64,000 nt of DNA, from contig NC_070565.1 in NCBI RefSeq assembly GCF_026914185.1, positions 4,526,001-4,590,000 on the forward strand, given 5' to 3'. Below the pieces are notes generated by a model. That model searched no databases. It saw only the letters and a program-made list of their open reading frames with translations, and had not been told where the DNA came from. Position numbers and translations under genes: made by a program. Positions 44,747 to 54,549 of the stretch are shown here, piece after piece (position 1 is the stretch's first letter; every line of letters starts with the position of its first letter). This stretch comes from Puccinia triticina. Lineage: Eukaryota; Basidiomycota; Pucciniomycetes; Pucciniales; Pucciniaceae.

Positions 44747-46017
44747 TTATTCAAAGTGGGCCAGTGTGATGGGACGCAAGATACGTCTCAGATCATACAA
44801 AGCTTTGTCAGTGTGGGGTGCTATTTCAGGGGGTGGTTCAGGAATGTCATCTTCATAGAGCTTGTTACATTGATCTTTGAGGTCTGCCAGCAGATTATGT
44901 AGAATGATGCATGTAACAATCCATTTGATGGCTTCCTTCATCTCTTCCTGCCTGCGTAATTGACTTCGAATCTCACGTAGGCTAGCAAATCGACCTTTGA
45001 GAATCTTGATGGCATGTTCAATTCTGACTTGAGATTGGGCAAGGCGGTAGTTGAAATTGACGTTTTGCTGGTCAGATAATTCTCTGGGTCCTTTGTATGC
45101 AGGGACAACATATCAATCATTGGTGTAGGCTGAGTCTGCAAGTAGGAATTGGTTTTGATCAAAATATTGTTCTGGTTCCTGGGCAACCTTCATGTGTGAA
45201 AAAACATAAGCATCATGACAGGAGCCAGGGAATCCCGCCAGGTACAATATGAACTTCTTGTTGACATCCAATATGAGAGTAACTGAGATTGAGTATCTGA
45301 GGGGCAGGCCAAATATAAAAAAATCAGTCAACATGTTAGAAGATTCCTTTATAGAAGATAGTATCAAAAATATGACCTCTTCTTTCAATCAAAGTAGTGA
45401 TTCCCATCTACTGGGGGCTTCTGACTCAAGGGAATTAACGTTCCATCAACAAATCCAACACAGCCAGGAAATCCTTCCTCTTGCATGACCTGTGATGATT
45501 TGATTTGTTCAGATTTGGTTGGCCATGATATTAGAGAAGTTCGTAATTTGTAAATAGCATTGATGACTCTTCTAGTATACAGGTCAATTGTTCCAAAGCC
45601 AACTTGGAAAAGATTTTTCAGCCTTAAGACAGCTGACCCGTTGCCATTTGATCCAAGACGGCACAGAGCAACGGCAATTTGAATAGGTGGTTCACGTTGG
45701 GGGTTCTGAGAGTTGTTGTAGAAGATGGGGTTTTGTTTGATAAGCTGGAGGAGGTTGAGGAAACATGGAAATGTCATACGAAACAGTTGTAAAAAGCTTG
45801 AGGCTGATAGGTCTTGAAGTTCAAACATGTCATAGCAAGGATTTAAGCGAGTGGTGGAATTGCGGTCTTCTAGGTATTGTCTCTGAAGCTGATGCATCAA
45901 AAAAGCGTAAAAATCTTCAAGGTCTGAGTCATAATCAGAATCAGAATCAAGCATCAAGGCAAGGGCAGCGACATTGGCCCCTTCAACTATCTTTTTTCTT
46001 TGAGATACTTTTGGCAT
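44747..46017 (-). pseudogene. PIF/Harbinger transposase (DDE_Tnp_4), two in-frame TGA codons
   Basis: The enzyme that would excise and insert the element. Exons 45377-46017 and 44747-45296 (80-bp GT/AG intron) give 396 codons, a normal length. Features: an N-terminal helix-rich region (MFELQDLSASSFLQLFRM), a helix-turn-helix-like CRLGSNGNGSAVLRLKNLF, first catalytic Asp in GCVGFVDGTLIPL, second in FLLADSAY, and catalytic Glu in RIEHAIKILKGRF. TGA codons occur where related proteins have a sense codon: after HYFD (45386-45388) and after AYTND (45113-45115). Both would be restored by a single C in the first position (CGA). The rest of the frame is clean, so inactivation is recent. Confidence 0.82.
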
Positions 46018-46042
46018 GATTGCTTTTGAGCTCTTGAAGGTT

Positions 46043-46300
46043 CCAGGAAGTGAATTTGATCCAGGTATCAGTTCGTTAGAAGGCTCCAGGAAGTAAAATT
46101 GATTGGGGGTTCAGTTGGGTAGAATGCTCCAGGAAGTGATTTGGATTGGGTGTCAGTTCGGTCAAAGGTTCCAGGAAGTTAATTTGATCGGGGTGTCAGT
46201 TGGGCCAAAGGTTCCAGGAAGTGTATTTGATCGGGGTGGCAGTTGGCTTGAACGTTTGAGGAAGTGAATTTGATTTGGGCATCAGTTGGATTGAACGCTT
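46043..46300. repeat. Six 43-bp subterminal tandem repeats
   Basis: CCAGGAAGT appears at 46043, 46086, 46129, 46171 and 46214, with a diverged sixth at 46257. The unit continues GAATTTGAT(T/C)GGGGTGTCAGTTGGG. They lie just upstream of the transposase start and 220-480 bp from the right terminal repeat, a usual place for transposase-binding sites. Confidence 0.7.
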
Positions 46301-46524
46301 GGCGAACTGAATTGGGGCTCAGGTTGCTCAAGTGGGGTGAGTTGAAAAACTATGATAATTTGAATCGACTGATTTGAGTGAAAAAAGTGTGATTTAGCTA
46401 TTTCAAAATCCACCTCGGTTGGGTTGGTGGGTTTCAAAAACCCGTCAATTGGGAATTGTGGATTTGGCAATTTTTAATTGACTGGTTTGTAATGGTGGAT
46501 TTCTCATATTTGATACCCCCTATT

Positions 46525-47310
46525 ATACCTGAAGTCTTCCATGTAGAATTTTACTTGGTGTTTTTTTACAAAGTGCCACTTTGTAAAAAAAGTACCTTGC
46601 AAAATTGCATATTTGCAGAAAAAACCTGAATTTTACAAGGCAAATTTTGAGGAAACAGTACACCATGCAAAATATACCTTGTAAAAATCAATAACAATGG
46701 CAACCAGGTTTGAAATTACAAGGTGCTGTGTAAATTTTACAAGGTGGTTTTGGTACACTGCACAAAATCTACCTTGTAAAAATCAATAAAAGTGGTTACC
46801 AAGATCAAATTTACAAGTTGCAGTTGGAAATTTACAAGGCAGTTTTAACTTTTTTTTTTTTTTGGAAAACCCACTACTACCAACTGCACTTGGAAAATAT
46901 GAACTTCTGCTGGAATTTTGAAGTTTCTGGGAGTCATGAATCACCATACAACCCTTGGTCAAAGTTTTTTTCAGTGGATTGGATTCTCTTATTGCTCCTG
47001 CACCTTCAGTAATTTCAGCAGGAGTACATATTGGACAATGTGCAGTTGGGGGAAGTCAATTTTCCAAAGGAAAAAGGAGTAAAACCACCTTGTCAAAAAT
47101 CCCCAACACCTTGTAAATTTGAACCTGGCAGTCATTTTTATTGATTTTTGCAACATACATTTTGCATGGTGTACTGCTTCCTCAAAATTTGCCTTGTAAA
47201 ATTCAGGTTTTTGCTGCAAATATGCAATTTTGCAAGGTACTTTTTTTACAAGGTTGCACTTTGTAAAAAACACCAAGTAAAACTCCACATGGAAGACTTC
47301 AGGTATAATT
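46525..47310. repeat. Long palindrome (arms about 260 bp, centre near 46920)
   Basis: ATTATACCTGAAGTCTTCCATG at 46522 is mirrored by CATGGAAGACTTCAGGTATAAT ending near 47312. Inside are repeated ACAAGG and TTGTAAAA motifs in both arms. A 15-bp T-run lies near the centre (46850). Confidence 0.8.
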
Positions 47311-47365
47311 TTACAGGGTTGCTTTTACATTACAAGGTGGGAATCTAGCCAACACATTGTAAAGT

Positions 47366-47824
47366 TACACATACCCCCCCTTAATGTGTACTTTTACAAA
47401 GAATTTTTTTCCAGGGCCTTGTACCTTGTGTAAAGCCCTTGCGCCGCACGGACTTCACAAAGATTTTATGTTACCTTTCACACCTTCACTCGCGTCCCTA
47501 CACATAGTTTCCTGTTTCCACTATCTAGCTTGGCAGAGAACACCGGATGACCACTCTCTCTGTTGACGCTAGGTAAGATTATTTTCTTTCCTCCATCCTG
47601 CTTCCAAGCTTGTAGGTATATTGCTAACAAGAGAACACCAGACAACCACTCTCTCTGTCAAAGCTAGTAATATATTTGTTGGAGCTATAAATTAGGCTTT
47701 AGCCTTGCTCCCATGTGCCACTACCAACAACCCAAGTGAAGGGATCCTCAATCTCTTACACCTAGTGAAAAACACTTTGTAAAATTCACCCACCCCATAC
47801 ACAACTCCTGATTGATATGAGGTT
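47366..47824. other. Old LTR-like sequence
   Basis: Holds two similar blocks, AGAGAACACCGGATGACCACTCTCTCTG (47536) and AGAGAACACCAGACAACCACTCTCTCTG (47632), about 96 bp apart. No gene. Confidence 0.4.
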
Positions 47825-47829
47825 TTTTG

Positions 47830-48355
47830 TAATAAATTTGAGATTGAGGATTTATTGCCTAAAAGAAGCCGACACAACTGGAAGAGAAACAATTAGAAAA
47901 ATCTTGAGAATAGAGAACATAATTGAGAACAATGAAGAAAGGAACCAACGCTTGAGCAGACAGGGACATGTGAAGGACAGGTAAGGAGACTGAGGACTGA
48001 GAAAGGATAGGACAATAGAGCGGACTGAGTAGAGAGTGTTAGTTGAGGTATTAGATGGTTGTTGTTATGATTGTTCAGGGCAAATCTTACCAGGCAGACA
48101 AAGACAGTAATCGGTGGAGCAGAATGATAAAGAATGAAGAGAAGAGAAGAGGGAAGAGTGAAGAGGGTGAGAGGTGTTTGAGTGAGAGATGTGAGAAAGG
48201 TGTGAGTAGATGGAGTTGGTTGATGGGTTGAAGGTTGAGATCAGTTGATCGGTTGGTTGAGTGAGAGGAGTCGGAAGTGTGAGGAGCATCCGATGGAGGC
48301 GAGTCTAGGAATGAGAGAGAGACATTTCACACATGTGACATGTATGAATTTTACA
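47830..48355 (-). repeat. 3' LTR of the copia element
   Basis: 526 bp, on the minus strand TGTAAAATTC...AATTTATTA. The purine tract CGGGGAG lies directly upstream inside the last pol codons. The first LTR bases (TGTAA) supply the stop codon of the polyprotein. Confidence 0.93.
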
Positions 48356-51300
48356 CTCCCCGTGGCTGGGAAGATTTAACATGAGGAGGTTTGAATGAAG
48401 GGTCGATAGTTTGAGTGAGATTGTAGACAGAGGATTTGAGTGCAGCTTTAGTCAGGGCGTCAGCGAGCATGTCGAAAGTTCGGATAAGGGTGATCTTGAT
48501 GTTTTTGAGTCTGAGTTCTTGTCGGATGCCTTTAGTCTTCAAGTCGATGTGGCGAGTCTTGGGATTGGATCCAAATTTCTTCAACTTGTCGTCCAGACCT
48601 TTGTTGTCGATGTAGTGGGAGTTTGCGAATTTTTCTTTGAACTCACGATCGTCCATCATGAGGCGTTCATTAAGTTCTTTGTTGTCGATGTAGTGAGTTG
48701 CTGCGTCGACTTGAATATTCCAGATGTCAGAGAGGAGAGCCTTCAGCCACATTCCTTCGTGGAATGAGTCAACGAGGGGGTTGAGTTCGGCTTCGGTAGA
48801 GGAATAGGTCACATTTTGTTGCCTGCAACTGTTCCAGGAAACAAGCGCGCCGAATAAGAAGCAAAGATACCCAGATTGGGAAGTTCGGTCGACAGGGTCG
48901 TCTCCCCAGGAAGCGTCGCTGTAGATCTCGAGTAATTGATCGGGCTTGTGAATTTCAAGGGTCAATTTCAGGTCTCTAGTGTGATTCAGATACTGCCAGA
49001 CCTTTTTCACTTCATGCCAGTGGGACATGCCGGGTTTGATTGAGTGTCGAGCCAGGTTGGATACAGCGAAGCTGATGTCGGGCCGAGTGTAGCCCGCGAT
49101 GTAGTTCATGAGGCCGATTGCAGATCGGTAGTTGATATTTTCTTTCTTGAAGGCGGCGTGATCTTCATCAGTAGCTTCCTTCAATTTCAGGTTTGGAGTG
49201 AGTGGAGTGCTTGAGGGTCTGCAGTTCAGGAGTCCGAGTTCCTCTAGGCCGTGTTCGATGTGCTTTGGTTGCGATAAGAGAATTTTGTTGCCGATCCTTT
49301 CGAACTTCATCCCTAGGATTGTGTTCGGCTCGTGACAAGAGGAATTAGAGAACCTTTTTTCGAACTTTTCCTTGAAGTTGTTCCCCGGTCCTACTAGTAT
49401 TAAGTCGTCCACGTGGAAAAAGAGGCGAGAGACTCCGTCCTCGCACAAGTACAAGCATGGATCGCAATTTGATTCGTGAAAGCCAACTGACTCGAGCCAA
49501 GAGGCCAGAGTTTCGTACCAGTTTTTGGGGGCTTGCTTCAATCCGTACAGAGCCTTTTTGAGTTTGAGATAGGGGGCATCGCGATTAACCCCCTTCGGCG
49601 TCTTTATGTAGACATCTTCAGTCAGAGGTGCGTGAAGGAAGGCGCCTTGGACATCGAATTGGGTAATTGAGAGATTTTGGTGAAGGGCGTATAAGAGTAT
49701 CATTCTGAGGGTTGATACCTTTCCCGTCGGAGCAAAGGTCTCCCCGTGGTCAACGCCTTCTATTTGGTGGAATCCCTGCACACACAGTCTCGCCTTGTGT
49801 TTAAGGGGATCGCCGTGGCAGTTGTCTTTTATCCTGAATACCCAAGTCGTGTTCAGTGGGTTTGGAGGTTCTTGATAGTAGTTGTCCCATACTTCATGAT
49901 TTTCGATCGAGTTAACTTCCTTCTCGATTGCAGTTTTCCAGAATTTTTCGTCGGCACACCTTATTGCCGACTCGAATGTGTTTGGCTCAAAGTAATGGTG
50001 GAAGCCGTATCGTTCTGGGGGCTTGATTGATGATCTGTCTCTTAGAGACCTGGCTGGAGTTTCTGACGTTTGTTTTGGTTGTTCTGGGGTTCTCGGATTC
50101 AGCATTTGAGATATATTGTCGTCGGTTTCTGAGTCTGTAGAGTCATGATCGTTGTTGTGTTGAGTATCGATCCCTTCCTGACTCTGTGAAGAAGAATCCT
50201 CGCCAGCTTCTTCCGAATGTTCGTTCGGCTCCGGACCAGGCCTGCTTGGTTCCGAGTGCTCCAGGAATCTTTCCGGGTAGAATTCATCCCAATCAGGAGA
50301 CTTTTTGTCGAAATACGGCATCTTCAGGAAGCGCACGTGTTTGGAGTCGACGATTGTTCCACTTGGCGTGATGATTCGGTATGACTGCAGGGGCACGTTG
50401 AAGCCTACAAGTTGTCCTTCTTGACCTTTCACTTCGAATTTCCTCCCTTTTGATCTGTTTAGGTTTAGGACTACTGCAGTCGTTCCGAGAGGTTTGAGGA
50501 AGCCTGAGGGCATATTCTTGCCGTGTACGAGCTGCCAGGGCGATTCAACTTGTCCCTTCCGAGGGATCTGGTTGAGCATCAAGCAGCACGACTTCACGAC
50601 TTCGTGCCAGAAGTTTTTTGAGATACCCGATGCACGAAACGTGGCGCGCATTGACTCTACGATTGTTCGATTCGCACGTTCCGCTCTGCCGTTATGTTCG
50701 GGGTGATATGGTTCCGAGATTAGCCTTTGGATTTGTTTGCTTTCGAGAAAGCTGACTAACCTATTTCCCGTGAATTCTCCTCCTCCATCGGAGCAAATCA
50801 TGTTGGGGAAATAGCCACGTCGTTTGTTTTCGCTTTCTAGCACATTGATCAGGACATCGGTGGTGTCGTCTTTCTTCGCCAAGGGAAACCCCGCCAAGTA
50901 GCCTGAGTAATTGTCAACGAGAGTCAGAATGAATTTGGATTTGATCTTTGACTCAGGGGTGATCGGACCTATCAAGTCCAGGTGGATCCTCTCGAAGACC
51001 TTTGAAGCTGGTGTTGACTCGAGTTTGAACGACTGCTTGGTTATCTTTGACAGGGTGCACGCTTTGCACTCGAAGGCGTCCTTCTCAGCTTTTGAGATTG
51101 ATGCTGGAATGAACTGTTCTAGTCTTTGCAGCGAGGCGTGGCCAAACTTTTCGTGGATTGACCTGAGTGAAGATTCCAGCGAGTGATCGGAGAAGTGAGC
51201 AGCGTGTTGAACAGTCCCTCCTACCACGTCAGGGTTGTCGACCACAAAGAGATGATTTTCGACTTTCCCTTTGAAGCGTTCTAGTCCGTCCTTTGAGACC

Positions 51301-52547
51301 AGGAACTTGTCTTTCTTAGCCGCAATTTCACACCCTTTTTCGAGTAGAAGTCCGGCGCTGATGAGATTGATGACTATGTCGGGTACGTACAGGCAGTCGT
51401 CTATTGAGACCACTGAGTTTCCCCATTGAAGAGTCACCGTCCCAACGCCTCTGATTGGTAGAGTGGCTCCCTCTTTGCCTGTGCGGATAACGTCCCTATC
51501 GCCCATTTCTAGCTTGTCGAAGAATTTGGTATCGTTGAAGATGTGGGCCGATGCTCCGCTGTCTAACACTATTTTGAACTTGGGGTTGCCGATCTCAGTC
51601 CAGAGTGTAACGAGAGAGAGGTAATAGTTGACGTTTTTGTTGGCCAGATACTTGGCCTGAGCTTCCCGCCACCATTCCGGAGCTTTGTCGGAGTGTAGGT
51701 GCCAACACGAATCCGCTGAGTGGTTTGCATCCTGTTTGGGATTGTGATAACCGGTTGTGCAGCGTTTCGATGTGTTCGCTCCAGAGTTGCCCTGCTGTCC
51801 TTTCTGTTCATTATTCCGCTGGCTCTTCTGATTTCTAGTCAATACCAGGGCTGATTGAGTGGAGGATGATTGCTCCTGTACCTCGGCTCGATTCTCGTTG
51901 TTGAATTGAGTCAGATGGTTACATACGAATTGGACAGTCAAACTTTTGTCCGAGTGCATGATCTGGCGTTTCAGGAGCTGGAGCGTGTCCGGTAACTTGA
52001 AGAGGATGAGGTACGCGAGAATGTCCTGTGGAAGATCGATACCGACGTCGACGAGCTTCTTGATCGCCACTTTGATGTCTGTCACGAAGGCCTCTAGCGC
52101 ATCTTCCTTGAATCTGACATAGAGGAATTCGTTGAAAACCCTCGCTCGATTTGAGGATTCGTCAGACGCAAATCGTTCTTTGATTGCTTTCCAGAGCGCT
52201 TTTGCTGAACTTCGGTTGTCTGCCGTGACGATGTTGTTGTGAGTTACGCTGTCCATTTTGGATATGAAGAGGAGCTTGAGCTCCGCGTTGACGTCGTCGG
52301 CTAGAGGTGTAGCATCCGGAGCCTGACTGTCGAGGATGGTTAGGACTCCCCGCAGCTCTAGCAACGCCGTCATTTTGTCCTTCCATATTGAATAGTTCTC
52401 CTCCGACAGTTGAGGAATAGTTTCGAGTGCTGTTTTCAGCATCGCCTGTCGGAATCCATCGTTGTTCGATGAACCTGCCATCGTCGTTGGTTGAGTTACT
52501 ACGATCGACGGTACCTGCTGTTGTCCTGCGGCGGCTTCCGTTGACAT
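48351..52547 (-). CDS. Copia gag-pol polyprotein
   Basis: 1398 residues: gag (UBN2-like, about 30-240), a knuckle-like Cys/His segment (CTTGYHNPKQDANHSADSC near 265-290), aspartic protease (KIVLDSGASAHIF near 330), GAG-pre-integrase finger (HEKFGHASLQR...CKAC), integrase (D in HLDLIGPI, D in CSDGGGEF, E in NGRAERANRT), reverse transcriptase (QFDVQGAFLHA, ALYGLKQAPKNWY, catalytic FHVDD) and RNase H (YSDASWGDD, SSTEAEL). The ATG lies 28 bases from the 5' LTR. The stop TAA is the first complete codon across the 3' LTR edge. RNase H carries a tandem duplication of about 26 residues (HYIDNKELNERL and HYIDNKGLDDKL), unusual for the family. Confidence 0.95.
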   Translation of the reverse strand: MSTEAAAGQQQVPSIVVTQPTTMAGSSNNDGFRQAMLKTALETIPQLSEENYSIWKDKMTALLELRGVLTILDSQAPDATPLADDVNAELKLLFISKMDSVTHNNIVTADNRSSAKALWKAIKERFASDESSNRARVFNEFLYVRFKEDALEAFVTDIKVAIKKLVDVGIDLPQDILAYLILFKLPDTLQLLKRQIMHSDKSLTVQFVCNHLTQFNNENRAEVQEQSSSTQSALVLTRNQKSQRNNEQKGQQGNSGANTSKRCTTGYHNPKQDANHSADSCWHLHSDKAPEWWREAQAKYLANKNVNYYLSLVTLWTEIGNPKFKIVLDSGASAHIFNDTKFFDKLEMGDRDVIRTGKEGATLPIRGVGTVTLQWGNSVVSIDDCLYVPDIVINLISAGLLLEKGCEIAAKKDKFLVSKDGLERFKGKVENHLFVVDNPDVVGGTVQHAAHFSDHSLESSLRSIHEKFGHASLQRLEQFIPASISKAEKDAFECKACTLSKITKQSFKLESTPASKVFERIHLDLIGPITPESKIKSKFILTLVDNYSGYLAGFPLAKKDDTTDVLINVLESENKRRGYFPNMICSDGGGEFTGNRLVSFLESKQIQRLISEPYHPEHNGRAERANRTIVESMRATFRASGISKNFWHEVVKSCCLMLNQIPRKGQVESPWQLVHGKNMPSGFLKPLGTTAVVLNLNRSKGRKFEVKGQEGQLVGFNVPLQSYRIITPSGTIVDSKHVRFLKMPYFDKKSPDWDEFYPERFLEHSEPSRPGPEPNEHSEEAGEDSSSQSQEGIDTQHNNDHDSTDSETDDNISQMLNPRTPEQPKQTSETPARSLRDRSSIKPPERYGFHHYFEPNTFESAIRCADEKFWKTAIEKEVNSIENHEVWDNYYQEPPNPLNTTWVFRIKDNCHGDPLKHKARLCVQGFHQIEGVDHGETFAPTGKVSTLRMILLYALHQNLSITQFDVQGAFLHAPLTEDVYIKTPKGVNRDAPYLKLKKALYGLKQAPKNWYETLASWLESVGFHESNCDPCLYLCEDGVSRLFFHVDDLILVGPGNNFKEKFEKRFSNSSCHEPNTILGMKFERIGNKILLSQPKHIEHGLEELGLLNCRPSSTPLTPNLKLKEATDEDHAAFKKENINYRSAIGLMNYIAGYTRPDISFAVSNLARHSIKPGMSHWHEVKKVWQYLNHTRDLKLTLEIHKPDQLLEIYSDASWGDDPVDRTSQSGYLCFLFGALVSWNSCRQQNVTYSSTEAELNPLVDSFHEGMWLKALLSDIWNIQVDAATHYIDNKELNERLMMDDREFKEKFANSHYIDNKGLDDKLKKFGSNPKTRHIDLKTKGIRQELRLKNIKITLIRTFDMLADALTKAALKSSVYNLTQTIDPSFKPPHVKSSQPRGV

Positions 52548-52575
52548 AAATCGGCCGGTCGAAGGCTTTTAACCG

Positions 52576-53101
52576 TAATAAATTTGAGATTGAGGATTTA
52601 TTGCCTAAAAGAAGCCGACACAACTGGAAGAGAAACAATTAGAAAAATCTTGAGAATAGAGAACATAATTGAGAACAATGAAGAAAGGAACCAACGCTTG
52701 AGCAGACAGGGACATGTGAAGGACAGGTAAGGAGACTGAGGACTGAGAAAGGATAGGACAATAGAGCGGACTGAGTAGAGAGTGTTAGTTGAGGTATTAG
52801 ATGGTTGTTGTTATGATTGTTCAGGGCAAATCTTACCAGGCAGACAAAGACAGTAATCGGTGGAGCAGAATGATAAAGAATGAAGAGAAGAGAAGAGGGA
52901 AGAGTGAAGAGGGTGAGAGGTGTTTGAGTGAGAGATGTGAGAAAGGTGTGAGTAGATGGAGTTGGTTGATGGGTTGAAGGTTGAGATCAGTTGATCGGTT
53001 GGTTGAGTGAGAGGAGTCGGAAGTGTGAGGAGCATCCGATGGAGGCGAGTCTAGGAATGAGAGAGAGACATTTCACACATGTGACATGTATGAATTTTAC
53101 A
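52576..53101 (-). repeat. 5' LTR of the copia element
   Basis: Same 526-bp sequence as the 3' LTR, expected promoter and cap region. The internal sequence after it starts CGGTTAAAAGCC, which does not resemble a standard initiator-tRNA primer site. Confidence 0.93.
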
Positions 53102-53106
53102 TTTTG

Positions 53107-54069
53107 GGCTGGACTTTTTCCAGCACTTCAGATATTTTTTGAAACAATTCAGCAACTAAAGAATTTGTCTCACAAACTTACACGTGTATCTTTTTGTGTA
53201 CCACTAACAGATCTCAAGCTTTTGGGATTTATGATGAACACATGATAGAATGAAATACATAGAGCTGGAACTTTGCACCCGGGTACCCACAGCGGGTGCA
53301 GGTACCTTCCTGAATTTTGACCCAGAATAGACACCCGCACCTGCTGACGGTTACCTGCGTATTTCCACAGGTACCTAGTACCCGCAAATGGCGAGTAGGG
53401 GCAAGTAGAGCTGTGCAGAATGGTGATTTGTGCGCAGGTACCTGCCTGAATTTGCACCCAGACTGGACACCTGCACCCGCACCCGGCCAATACCTGTGTA
53501 CTTCCACAGGTACCCGTCTGCAGGTGCCAAGTACCTGCCAACAGATGATAGGGTCAAGCTCTAGAAATATATGATTCCTGTGGTAAATAACTTTTTTCTT
53601 CCAAGTATTTGATATTGCTTTGCAAAGTAGTTGAAAATTTGTTCTAAAATAGTTCCAGTAATAACTAGAGTCAAGTTGTGGCTGTTTTTCAATTGAATTC
53701 AACTCCTTTCCAAAGTGCCTTCAGCTCAATTGAGCATAAGTTGAACATAAATTCATCATGAATTCAGCATACATTGAGGCTCAAGTTCCAGGATATATCT
53801 AACAGGGTTCTTAAACAATATTGTGCAATGGCACTTGCACGCAAGTGCCAAGCAAACTCCCATGGTGTAACATAACCCATTTTTTTAAAAACTATCTGGA
53901 TAACATAACTGGAAAAAAGGGAGCCATTTTTCTCTGGTGGATTACATTTACTTTCTTAATTATGGGTAACATAGTGGCCCACCCTTGGTTGTAGGTAGCG
54001 CCCTGTTTTTTAAGCTAGGTCCCTTTGAGGCTTTTCTCTTGTCAATGTTGTAGGGATGTACCCTTTTAG
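53107..54069. other. Repeat-rich, no supported gene
   Basis: Contains a GGTACC block (53275-53560) and a hairpin GGCACTTGCACGCAAGTGCC at about 53830. Minus-strand frames of up to 157 codons only read through the GGTACC block. Confidence 0.4.
53275..53560. repeat. GGTACC-rich dispersed GC repeat, copy 6 (two halves)
   Basis: GGGTACCCACAGCGGGTGCAGG, then CACAGGTACCTAGTACCCGC, and again CGCAGGTACCTGCC with CACAGGTACCCGTCTGCAGG. Arrangement matches 35245-35560 in inverted orientation. Confidence 0.7.
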
Positions 54070-54514
54070 CAACGGTGAAGCCACTGCGCTGCGAACAGCG
54101 CAGCGAAGCGGTCAGCGCAGCGGTTTTTGGGTGTGCTGCGCTGCGCTGAAAATCAGCGGGGAAAGCGCTGTGCTAACCGCTGATTATTCTCACCGGAAAA
54201 AAACATTGATTTCAGCGCCACTAAATCAGCGGCCAATCAGCGCCTGACCGCTGCGCTGACGCTGATTTCAGCGGCAAAACCGCTGAAAACAGCGGCAGCG
54301 CAGCGGTTTAAAACCGCTGATTGGTGTGCAACAAGATCCAACAACCGCTGATATCAGCGGTTATGAACCGCTAATATCAGCGGTTATGAGCCGCTAATCT
54401 AGGTACAACAGGAGAAAAAAACCGATGAAAATATTGAACAAGTGAAAAGAAAGGTCCAAGTGAAGTGGGTGTTGAACCCACAACCTTGTGTACTGTGAGA
54501 GTCGAACTCACATA

Positions 54515-54549
<35 letters not shown>

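Larger units (their letters stand above)
38898..46521. mobile_element. PIF/Harbinger-type transposon carrying a TET-like oxygenase gene
   Basis: 7624 bp. Terminal inverted repeats AGGGGGTATCAAATATGA and TCATATTTGATACCCCCT; 3-bp duplication ATT at 38895-38897 and 46522-46524, confirmed by the empty site in the other arm of the outer foldback element. Contents in order: SANT/Myb-like gene (plus, 39243-41194), TET-like 2OG-Fe(II) oxygenase pseudogene (minus, 41324-42751), a ~200-bp tandem array (43200-44380), a DDE_Tnp_4 transposase pseudogene (minus, 44747-46017), and six 43-bp subterminal repeats. A DDE transposase plus SANT/Myb-like partner is the standard Harbinger pair; the oxygenase is the unusual passenger. 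Confidence 0.85.
38840..47360. mobile_element. Outer foldback element, split by the Harbinger-type transposon
   Basis: The left arm begins AATGTGTTGGCTAGATTCCC near 38848, and the right arm ends with its complement near 47355. From 46522 to about 46780 the sequence is the reverse complement of about 47060-47310, so this is one long inverted repeat of roughly 0.9 kb. The left arm is interrupted at 38897/46522 by 7624 bp. Comparing the split arm with the intact arm gives the empty target site, GAATTATACC versus AAATTATACC. The element may itself be an LTR with internal foldback structure. Confidence 0.7.
47830..53101 (-). mobile_element. Complete young Ty1/copia-type LTR retrotransposon
   Basis: 5272 bp with two 526-bp LTRs (47830-48355 and 52576-53101) that look identical, and an exact 5-bp duplication TTTTG (47825-47829 and 53102-53106). 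Minus-strand element: right LTR is 5'. One uninterrupted polyprotein ORF fills the interior. Identical LTRs and an intact ORF mean a very recent, possibly still mobile copy. Confidence 0.95.
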
